From Selenomonadaceae bacterium (GTDB lineage Bacteria > Bacillota > Negativicutes > Selenomonadales > Selenomonadaceae): a stretch of DNA of 37,230 nt. The DNA is taken from contig JAFRSO010000059.1 of assembly GCA_017427545.1 (NCBI GenBank), positions 1-37,230 of the forward strand. The letters run 5' to 3'. Within the stretch, counting starts at the first letter, position 1; every line of letters starts with the position of its first letter. The translations under genes were made by a program, and so were the position numbers. Shown piece after piece: positions 31,085 through 37,230 of this stretch. The notes under the pieces were generated by a model. That model saw nothing but the letters and a program-made list of their open reading frames with translations. It was not told where the DNA came from and ran no database searches.

Positions 31085-31897
31085 TTAATCGACATTCCTG
31101 TAACCTTGCCCGTTGACAACTCTTTTTAGCGTACTTAAACCAACACCAAATCTTCTTGAAAATGCGGAAAGACCAAATTCTTTATCCTTAGGAATATAAT
31201 GCGAGCGAATGTAGCGTACTTGGTCTGGTGTAAGCTTTGCGCGCGGATTATTGTAACCAATTTTCTTGGTACCAATTTCGACAGCGTGTTGTTGGTTCTC
31301 ACCGTTTGTAACCCAATTCAAGTTCCAGACGCAGTTATTGCCGGGATTCCCGTTTTGATGATTGACGATAGGTTTGTTTTCGGGATTAGGAATAAACGTC
31401 TGCGCAACTACCATATGAACGCCGGTACATTTTCTGCTACCGCCTTTATCCAATGAAACTTGAATATATCCGTCCTTGATAACAACGGGCTTTCGGACTA
31501 ACTTCCGTATCAATACTTGATTGCCGTAAAAACTTTTAACTCTGCCGTAGTTGCTGACTTGATAATGTCCCTCGTAGCCGACAACATCGCGCCAATCTTC
31601 GTGAGGCAAGTCTTCAAGTCTAAGCCAGATACTCAAGTCGGTTTGCAAGGCGGCGACAGCGCAGTTAAGCCTTAAAATGAAGGTTGCATCTTCTTCGCGG
31701 GCGTCAGTCGGCAACTTTGGCAAATCCTTCAAGAAAGCCAATGCCTCGTCAACCGTGAACTCGAAGGGCACGGAAGCTGCAGGAATGTTTTTCATCGCGT
31801 CCCAGTTTTCGAAAGTGAACTTAACCGCTTTTTTCACGGCGAGCGGCAAGTTCGGATAGTAATCCACAAAAATGTCTCTTGCTTCCATGATAGTCAT
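31085..31897 (-). CDS. free-standing HNH homing-type endonuclease with extra N-terminal domain
   Basis: 270 residues. NUMOD4 (about 100-125, 'EDWRDVVGYEGHYQVSNYGR'), HNH_3 core (about 155-195, 'VHMVVAQTFIPNPENKPIVN' then 'HQNGNPGNNCVWNLNW') and C-terminal HTH (about 220-265, 'LTPDQVRYIRSHYIP', 'SRRFGVGLSTLKRVV'). It differs from the HNH protein at 26562 by an N-terminal acidic/helical region of about 95 residues that I do not recognise. The first nine residues and the 5' leader are nearly identical in both genes. It sits against the broken end of the sugar transporter and is divergent from TIM-barrel copy 2. Confidence 0.86.
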   Translation of the reverse strand: MTIMEARDIFVDYYPNLPLAVKKAVKFTFENWDAMKNIPAASVPFEFTVDEALAFLKDLPKLPTDAREEDATFILRLNCAVAALQTDLSIWLRLEDLPHEDWRDVVGYEGHYQVSNYGRVKSFYGNQVLIRKLVRKPVVIKDGYIQVSLDKGGSRKCTGVHMVVAQTFIPNPENKPIVNHQNGNPGNNCVWNLNWVTNGENQQHAVEIGTKKIGYNNPRAKLTPDQVRYIRSHYIPKDKEFGLSAFSRRFGVGLSTLKRVVNGQGYRNVD

Positions 31898-31917
31898 TTA
31901 AAATCGCTCCTTTGTGC

Positions 31918-31974
31918 TTGACGTTGCAAGCCGAAACGCTTACAATCAGAAAAACAATTTGACTTGGTGTTTCG
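31918..31974 (+). promoter_or_regulatory. promoter and operator of TIM-barrel gene copy 2
   Basis: TTGACG (31918-31923), 17-bp spacer, TACAAT (31941-31946). CGAAACGC (31932-31939) and GTGTTTCG (31967-31974) keep the same spacing as in copy 1, with one arm base changed. Confidence 0.62.
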
Positions 31975-32050
31975 TGTGCAGTTGGATTCTTTGACGAAAC
32001 TAATTTAGCACAAAACGAGCGTCAGGTCAATTTGTTTGGGAGGACTTAAC

Positions 32051-33019
32051 ATGAAACTTTCAATTTGCTCGGACGTATTCGGCAAAATCCCGTTCGGTGA
32101 AATGCTCGACAAAGTCAAAGCTTACGGCATTAACGCAGTAGAAATTACGACCGGCGGCTGGGGCGGATGTCATTACGTTCCCTCGGCTCGCGATCTTTTG
32201 GACAATCCTGCGAAGTTGCAAGCATTCAAAGACGAACTCGACAAGCGCAACATTGCAATTTCCGCGCTCAACTGTTCGGGCAATCCCCTCGTCAACAATC
32301 CTATGGGCAAAGCTCACAGTCAGACAATTCACGACACCGCTGAACTTGCCGGCAAACTCGGCGTGAAAACTATCGTCACGATGAGCGGACTGCCCGAAGC
32401 TAAAGCCGGTGACGTTACTCCGAACTGGATCACCTCGACAATTTCTTGGCCGGAATATGACGGTGTGAATTACATGGTTGAAGCCGTGAAATATCAGTGG
32501 GAAGTTGCCGCGAAGTGGTGGAAAGAATACGCGCAATTTGCTAAGGATAACGGCGTTGAAAAAATCGCCATTGAAGAATTCCCCTGCCAACTCGTTTACA
32601 ACGTCCGCAGTCTGAACAAGCTCGTAGAAGTCGTCGGCTCCGACTTAGGCAAGATGATTGGCATGAATCTTGACCCGTCGCATTTGATGATTCAAGGTGC
32701 AGAACCGATTGCGGCTGCTCGTGCACTGGGCGAAAAGATTTTTTACATTCACGGCAAAGACGCACGCATTGAACGCTACAAAGCTGACGTTGACGGACTT
32801 TTGGAAAATCTGCCCGTCGATAAATCCGCTGACAGAACTTGGAATTATGTTGCAGTCGGTTGCGGCCGTGACCTTCAATGGTGGAAAGAATTCTTCTCCG
32901 TCTGCCGCATGATGGGCTATAACGGTTATGTATCGCTTGAAATGGAAGATTTGACGATGAGCGTTGAAGCCGGCTTGCAAACTTCCATTGACGCGCTTAA
33001 TCAAACCATCAGCCAATAA
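32051..33019 (+). CDS. xylose-isomerase-like TIM-barrel sugar/inosose isomerase, copy 2
   Basis: 322 residues, differing from copy 1 at three positions that I can see (Ala/Pro and Arg/Gln near residues 90-100, Phe/Tyr near 143). All putative metal ligands are kept. Nucleotide differences are spread along the gene and almost all silent, including two serine codons switched between TCN and AGY. AGGAGG 7 nt before ATG. It is a monocistronic unit with its own promoter, operator and terminator, downstream of the broken transporter gene. Confidence 0.85.
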   Translation: MKLSICSDVFGKIPFGEMLDKVKAYGINAVEITTGGWGGCHYVPSARDLLDNPAKLQAFKDELDKRNIAISALNCSGNPLVNNPMGKAHSQTIHDTAELAGKLGVKTIVTMSGLPEAKAGDVTPNWITSTISWPEYDGVNYMVEAVKYQWEVAAKWWKEYAQFAKDNGVEKIAIEEFPCQLVYNVRSLNKLVEVVGSDLGKMIGMNLDPSHLMIQGAEPIAAARALGEKIFYIHGKDARIERYKADVDGLLENLPVDKSADRTWNYVAVGCGRDLQWWKEFFSVCRMMGYNGYVSLEMEDLTMSVEAGLQTSIDALNQTISQ

Positions 33020-33052
33020 AAGCCTTACCTCTAATCTTCGGATAAATTTTAT

Positions 33053-33083
33053 CCCCGTGAAAAACTTCGCGGGGAATTTTTTT
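33053..33083 (+). terminator. terminator after TIM-barrel copy 2
   Basis: CCCCGTG (33053-33059) with CGCGGGG (33068-33074), one wobble, followed by AATTTTTTT. A short TTAGCTG-type heptamer array follows. Confidence 0.88.
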
Positions 33084-33085
33084 CT

Positions 33086-33118
33086 AGCAGCTAAAAGCTA
33101 ACAGCTAAAAGCTAAATA
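33086..33118. repeat. CTAACAG/CTAAAAG heptamer array
   Basis: Four to five 7-bp units between the terminator and the EF-G-like gene leader. Confidence 0.8.
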
Positions 33119-33187
33119 TTCGGCAGGAAAATTCGCGGCGGCAATAGAATAAATCCCGCGAAAAAATTTACGGAGGGATTTCTAAGC

Positions 33188-35275
33188 ATGAAAGATTACA
33201 AAAGCGAAAGTATCAGAAATGTAGCGTTCTGCGGTCATGGCCGCTCAGGCAAGACCAGTTTGCTTGAAGCGGCACTTTTCGACAGCGGCGCAACTACCCG
33301 CCTGGGCAACGTCGATCAAGGTACCGGCGTCCTCGATTTTGAGCCTGAAGAAAATAAACGCAAGATGTCAATCAGCGCGTCGCTTGCAGCTCTTGAGTGG
33401 AAAAATTTCAAGATCAATGCCATTGACGTGCCCGGCTTCCCCGATTTCGTTGCGGAAATGCACGGGGCATTGGCGGCGGCTGATTCGGCGGTTATCGTCG
33501 TAAGTGCCAGCGCGGGCGTCGAAGTTGAGACCGAAAAGGCCTGGGCTTTGGCGGAAAGTTTGAATCTTCCGCGCGCATTCTTCGTCACGAAAATGGATCG
33601 CGAACATGCCGATTTTGAAAAAGTTCTCGCGCAGCTCAAGGACAAATTCGGCAGCGGCGTCGTACCCGTTCAAGTTCCCGTCGGCAAAGAGGACAGCTTT
33701 AAAGGCGTCGTCGATTTGCTGAAAGTTTTCTCGAAGGTCAAGGCTGACGATGAGGCTTGTGACGCGGCGGAAGTTGCTGACGAGGTTGAGGATAAACGCC
33801 TTGAAATGCTCGACATTGTCGCCGAATTCAATGAAGAACTTATGATGCAATATCTTGAGGGCGAAGTTGAGGATTTAGACGAGAAAGAAATTTCCGAGGC
33901 TCTGGCGCAGGGTATCAAAGAGGCAAAAGTTTTCCCGGTATTCGTCGGCAGTGCGCTTAAAAATATCGGCGTGAAAAAATTCCTCAACAGCGTCGTCGAA
34001 TTTTTCCCCGCGCCCGATGCAAAAGTTTACAGCGGCATTGATACCAAAACTGATGAGCTTGTCGAACGCAAAGTTTCCGATCCTTTCAGCGGACAAATTT
34101 TCAAGACGTTGGTTGACCCGTTCGTCGGCAGGATGTCTTATGTTCGCGTAATCAGCGGCGATATGAAAGGTGACGCGACATATCAACTTTTCGGCGCGAA
34201 CAGTGAAGGTCAGGAACGTTTGAGCGGACTTTTCACCATGCAGGGCAAGAAACAAATTCCGGTTGACGTGGCGCACGCGGGCGATATCGTCGTCACGAGC
34301 AAGCTTGCCAATGCCAAAACCGGCGACACTCTCTGCGACAAGGCCGCCCCGATTAAATATGAGCGGATTCAATATCCCGAACCGATGCTTGCGATGGCTG
34401 TCACCTCCGAAAAGAAAGGTGAGGAAGATAAAGTTTTCGGCGCGATTACCCGTCAACAGGACGAAGATCCGACGATTATGCTTGTCAAAAATGCCGAGAC
34501 TAAGCAGACGATTTTGAAGGGCGTCGGCGAAGTTCACTTGGATATTTTAAGCGACAAGATTCAACGCAAATTCGGCGTGAAAATGGTTTTGGGCGAACCG
34601 CGCGTTGCTTATCGTGAGACAATCCGCAAGCAGGTTGAAGTTCAAGGCAAGCATAAGAAACAATCCGGCGGTCACGGGCAATACGGCGACGTTTGGTTAA
34701 GAATCGGCCCGAATAAGGAAGCCAATCCCGAAGTCAACAACGGTAACGTTTGGTCGGAAAGCATTTTCGGCGGCAGTGTTCCGCGGCAATATTTCCCCGC
34801 CGTCGAGAAGGGCACTCAAGAAACTTTAGCGGAAGGCGTCATTGCGGGCTATCCCGTCGTCAATGTCAGCGTCAATCTTTTTGACGGCTCCTATCACGCG
34901 GTTGACAGTTCCGAGGCGGCCTTCAAAATGGCAACGTCGATTGCGATTAAGAAGGGCATTCTTTCCGCAGACCCGATTTTGCTTGAGCCGATTGACGAGA
35001 TAACTGTCCTCACGCCGGAAAATTACATGGGCGACATTATCGGCAAGCTCAATTCCAAGCGCGGCAAGATTTTGGGCATGGATCCGAAAGGTAAGGGCAT
35101 GACTGAAGTTAAAGCGTTGATTCCGTCGAGTGAACTTTACAAATACGCCACCGACCTCCGCTCACAAACTCAAGGCAGGGCTTCTTACAGTTTGAAGTTC
35201 TCGCATTACGACCCGATGCCCGATAAGCTTGCCGAAAAGATTATTGAGGAACATAAAGCCGCTCAAGAGAAGTAA
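33188..35275 (+). CDS. EF-G-like translational GTPase (EF-G paralogue)
   Basis: 695 residues, full EF-G domain layout: GTPase (about 1-270), domain II, III, IV ('KHKKQSGGHGQYGDVWLRIGP' region) and V. It belongs to the EF-G-like group rather than canonical FusA. The P-loop GHGRSGKTS (16-24) is intact, but switch II reads 'DVPGFPDF', with Phe84 where canonical EF-G has the catalytic His (DTPGHVDF), and G4 is TKMD rather than NKMD. Its role (specialised elongation, recycling or stress) is not known from sequence. ATG follows GGAGGG at 10 nt. A 7-bp inverted repeat (TTCGCGG 33132-33138, CCGCGAA 33156-33162) lies just upstream of the ribosome site. Monocistronic. Confidence 0.92.
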   Translation: MKDYKSESIRNVAFCGHGRSGKTSLLEAALFDSGATTRLGNVDQGTGVLDFEPEENKRKMSISASLAALEWKNFKINAIDVPGFPDFVAEMHGALAAADSAVIVVSASAGVEVETEKAWALAESLNLPRAFFVTKMDREHADFEKVLAQLKDKFGSGVVPVQVPVGKEDSFKGVVDLLKVFSKVKADDEACDAAEVADEVEDKRLEMLDIVAEFNEELMMQYLEGEVEDLDEKEISEALAQGIKEAKVFPVFVGSALKNIGVKKFLNSVVEFFPAPDAKVYSGIDTKTDELVERKVSDPFSGQIFKTLVDPFVGRMSYVRVISGDMKGDATYQLFGANSEGQERLSGLFTMQGKKQIPVDVAHAGDIVVTSKLANAKTGDTLCDKAAPIKYERIQYPEPMLAMAVTSEKKGEEDKVFGAITRQQDEDPTIMLVKNAETKQTILKGVGEVHLDILSDKIQRKFGVKMVLGEPRVAYRETIRKQVEVQGKHKKQSGGHGQYGDVWLRIGPNKEANPEVNNGNVWSESIFGGSVPRQYFPAVEKGTQETLAEGVIAGYPVVNVSVNLFDGSYHAVDSSEAAFKMATSIAIKKGILSADPILLEPIDEITVLTPENYMGDIIGKLNSKRGKILGMDPKGKGMTEVKALIPSSELYKYATDLRSQTQGRASYSLKFSHYDPMPDKLAEKIIEEHKAAQEK

Positions 35276-35318
35276 TTAGCTGATAGCTGTTAGCTGATAG
35301 CTGTTAGCGATTAGAGAA
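35274..35318. repeat. TTAGCTG/ATAGCTG heptamer array
   Basis: About five units begin at the EF-G-like stop codon and run to the end of queH. No clear terminator hairpin separates the two convergent genes. Confidence 0.8.
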
Positions 35319-35910
35319 AAAATTTTTTACGGGCTTTGCGCAGGTCATTGCTGAAGCGTTCTTCCTCACTGAAGATACAGCCGCAGTAATTTTGCCGATA
35401 AAGTCCCAGCTCCAAACTCAAGTCAATACCTTCCTGCCAGCCTGCGCGGAAGTCCTCATAAAAAAATTTTACGCCGAACACGTTCGCAAAGTGCTCGGCT
35501 ATTTTTTTCATCAGCTCGTGATTTTGATGGCGGCTGTAAAATAGCGTCGACGTGAAAATTTCAAAATTATTTTCTGCAGCAAAACGCGCCGCCTCACTCA
35601 ATCGCCACGAATAGCAAATCCCGCAACGCTTATGAAAACCGTCGGCAAATTGAATCGTGTCCTGCTCATCGACGACGCTTGAAACTTTTGCCAGATACTC
35701 GCGCAAGCCGTAATGATTGTCCGCGAAAAATTTTATGCCGACCTTCTCCGAAAAATCACGCGCCGTCCGCAATCGTTGCCGCCACTCTTGATACGGGTGA
35801 ATGTTCGGATTAAAAAAATAGCCGACCGGTTCAAAGCCCTCCTCGCGCAATTTTTTTGTCGGGTAGCATGAACACGGTCCGCAACACATATGCATTAAAA
35901 TTTTCTCCAC
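35311..35910 (-). CDS. queH: epoxyqueuosine reductase QueH
   Basis: 199 residues. QueH (DUF208) reduces epoxyqueuosine to queuosine in tRNA, the last step of queuosine synthesis, replacing QueG. Seen here: the N-terminal cysteine cluster 'MHMCCGPCSCYP', a second pair in 'KRCGICYSWRL', and a C-terminal pair in 'YRQNYCGCIFSEEER', expected to bind iron-sulphur cluster and metal. GTG start at 35910 with AAGGAG about 8-9 nt upstream. It has no queuosine neighbours in the window. Confidence 0.93.
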   Translation of the reverse strand: MEKILMHMCCGPCSCYPTKKLREEGFEPVGYFFNPNIHPYQEWRQRLRTARDFSEKVGIKFFADNHYGLREYLAKVSSVVDEQDTIQFADGFHKRCGICYSWRLSEAARFAAENNFEIFTSTLFYSRHQNHELMKKIAEHFANVFGVKFFYEDFRAGWQEGIDLSLELGLYRQNYCGCIFSEEERFSNDLRKARKKFFL

Positions 35911-35941
35911 TACTGTCTCTCCTTAATTAAGGAACAAGTTT

Positions 35942-35965
35942 TTTTCTAACCACTAACTACTAATT
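35942..35965. repeat. heptamer units forming the 3' end of the RTX gene
   Basis: Minus strand TTAGTAG, TTAGTGG and TTAGAAA units code for the final LVVSG and stop codon of the RTX protein. Confidence 0.7.
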
Positions 35966-37230
35966 TGTTGTCGCGGATTTTATATGACGCGCCGTCAACA
36001 TTAAACGTCGTCGCCGTGTAGTCTTTGAGCGTGATAGCCCCGGCTTGAGTTCCAACCTTGAAAGTTATCACGTCATTTTTGCAGGTCGCCGTAAAGTTGA
36101 GGTTGTCAAGGTTCAAAGTATCGTCGTCGCTGAAACCGAAGATAACATCTTTGCCGTCACCTTTGGAATAGCAGAAAATATCCGCCCCGTCACCGCCGAG
36201 GAGAGTATCATTACCCTTGCCGCCCCAAAGTATATCGTTACCTGCCCCGCCATTTAAGCTGTCATTACCTGCGCCGCCACTCAAACTGTCATTGCCATTC
36301 CCGCCGAAAAGTTTATCATTGCCGGTGTAGCCGCTCAACGTGTCCGCACCATCTCCGCCGACGAGTGAATCATTGCCCGCTCCTCCGCCGAGATAATCGT
36401 TATCAGCCCCGCCGCTTAACGTGTCATTTCCTGCCCCGCCGAGCAGATAATCATTCCCCGCCTCGCCGAAGAGTTTATCCGCGCCGGCATTGCCCACGAT
36501 TGAATCATTGCCCGCTCCGCCGTTAATCGTATCAGCTTTTGCACTGCCGACGATTGAATTTGCATTTGCGTCACCCGTGATTTTAATTCCTTTCGTAAGA
36601 GCCGACGCGTTGACATTGTTATAACTGCCCGCGCTGAATTCTCTGTCACTGAACGCCGAAGTCAACGTTATACTCCTGCCGTCAGTCGTCGCCAAACCAT
36701 TTTCACTCAAGACACGTGCCGCGCCGTTAATCGTGACTACTCCGCCCGACATGTTTTGGAAAGTCAAAGTATTTTTCGCGTTGTTGAAAGTGAGGACGGT
36801 ACCGAGACTTTCAATCGCAATGCCGCTGATATTTGTGAGAGCACTCGCGCCGCTTGCCGCCAATGAAATTCTGTCGTTCGACGTGATATTTGTTATGACG
36901 TCATTGCCGCCCTTGTATACGAAGAGATTACCGCCCGTGCTACCAATAATCGTATCATTGCCCGTGCCCGTGATAATCGTATTACCGCCGTGATCAGTCG
37001 TAATGCTGACGAGATTGTTGCCATTGCCGGCATTAATCGACGCACTGTAACCGCCCGTGAAAATCGTATCATTTCCCGCACCGGCTTTAATCGTCGACTG
37101 CAGGATAGTTGAATTATTGATTCGATTGTTGCCGCCACTGACGCTGATAAAATTGTTGTAGCGTGCGCCGTCGACCGTAGCAACATCAATCGTATCATTG
37201 CCGGTGCCTGAAATGATTGACGAGCCGCCA
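35946..37230 (-). CDS. RTX/haemolysin-type calcium-binding repeat protein, 5' part outside window
   Basis: The reading frame is open from the right edge to the stop at 35946 (at least 428 residues), so the gene is truncated by the window, and the TTG at 36863 is not its start. RTX proteins are secreted, usually by type I systems, and fold on binding Ca2+. Seen here: an N-terminal stretch of 'GTGNDTI' and 'GGNNRI' beta-roll-like repeats, a middle 'ISLAASGASALTNISGIAI' non-repeat domain, then about 13 contiguous GGxGxDxLx nonapeptides ('GGAGNDSLV', 'GGDGADTLS' and so on), and a C-terminal 'DVIFGFSDDDTLNLDN' domain of the kind found after RTX rolls. The two Cys residues near the end are unusual for RTX proteins. 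No dedicated transporter is adjacent; the TolC at 4639-6159 could serve. Confidence 0.9.
   Translation of the reverse strand, partial: GGSSIISGTGNDTIDVATVDGARYNNFISVSGGNNRINNSTILQSTIKAGAGNDTIFTGGYSASINAGNGNNLVSITTDHGGNTIITGTGNDTIIGSTGGNLFVYKGGNDVITNITSNDRISLAASGASALTNISGIAIESLGTVLTFNNAKNTLTFQNMSGGVVTINGAARVLSENGLATTDGRSITLTSAFSDREFSAGSYNNVNASALTKGIKITGDANANSIVGSAKADTINGGAGNDSIVGNAGADKLFGEAGNDYLLGGAGNDTLSGGADNDYLGGGAGNDSLVGGDGADTLSGYTGNDKLFGGNGNDSLSGGAGNDSLNGGAGNDILWGGKGNDTLLGGDGADIFCYSKGDGKDVIFGFSDDDTLNLDNLNFTATCKNDVITFKVGTQAGAITLKDYTATTFNVDGASYKIRDNKLVVSG

Noticed and set aside
33875..34537. 220-codon frame antisense to the EF-G-like gene
   Set aside because: It overlaps a conserved GTPase gene, with no start signal or domain.
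36861..36863. TTG as the start of the RTX gene
   Set aside because: The same frame stays open to the right edge and continues to encode GTGNDTI-type repeats, so the gene starts outside the window.

Overview
The window looks like chromosomal DNA of a diderm Firmicute of the class Negativicutes (Selenomonadales/Veillonellales type). It combines Firmicute markers (the GTP-sensing repressor CodY, frequent TTG/GTG starts with strong GGAGG ribosome sites, sigma-A promoters) with outer-membrane machinery (TamB, an MlaEFD lipid transporter whose MlaD ends in a predicted beta-barrel, TolC, a lipoprotein adaptor, RseP). This placement is an inference from gene content; no 16S gene is present.

Layout. 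(1) 158-10180, minus strand: an envelope operon mlaE-mlaF-mlaD-adaptor-tolC-tamB, transcribed leftwards from an extended -10 promoter at 10205-10213. (2) 10262-15669: a lytic transglycosylase, a small HNH-nuclease remnant, a lactate/malate dehydrogenase, codY, mscL with a zinc-ribbon tail, a GIY-YIG/NUMOD3 endonuclease, and a 3-hydroxyisobutyrate-dehydrogenase-like gene. (3) 15714-22955, plus strand: pyrH-frr-uppS-[glycosyltransferase]-cdsA-dxr-rseP-[unknown duplicated-domain protein], a nucleotide/ribosome recycling/isoprenoid/phospholipid operon with one AT-rich gene inserted. (4) 23026-24482, minus strand: a biotin-dependent carboxyltransferase subunit under a perfect consensus promoter. 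(5) 24625-33019: a probable inositol (or related polyol) locus with two AraC regulators, IolG, a second Gfo/Idh/MocA dehydrogenase, a truncated sugar transporter, and two nearly identical TIM-barrel isomerases, each divergent from an HNH homing-type endonuclease. (6) 33188-37230: an EF-G-like GTPase, queH (minus) and the 3' part of a large RTX calcium-binding protein (minus, running off the right edge).

Two kinds of accessory structure run through the window. The first is a family of 7-bp tandem repeats (TTAGNNN types), found in many intergenic gaps. The TTAG core gives TAG on one strand and TAA on the other, and 7 is not a multiple of 3, so three units stop all six reading frames. Some arrays have entered coding sequence and supply a signal peptide, gene ends or start regions, and two long copies form a 30-bp perfect inverted repeat around tolC. 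The second is a set of four free-standing homing-type endonuclease genes (three HNH, one GIY-YIG). One lies at the breakpoint of a truncated sugar transporter, and two are linked to the duplicated isomerase.

No tRNA, rRNA, CRISPR array, transposase or integrase was recognised. No gene-free stretch exceeds 300 bases; the longest (8312-8600, 289 bp) holds a multi-hairpin repeat-like element.
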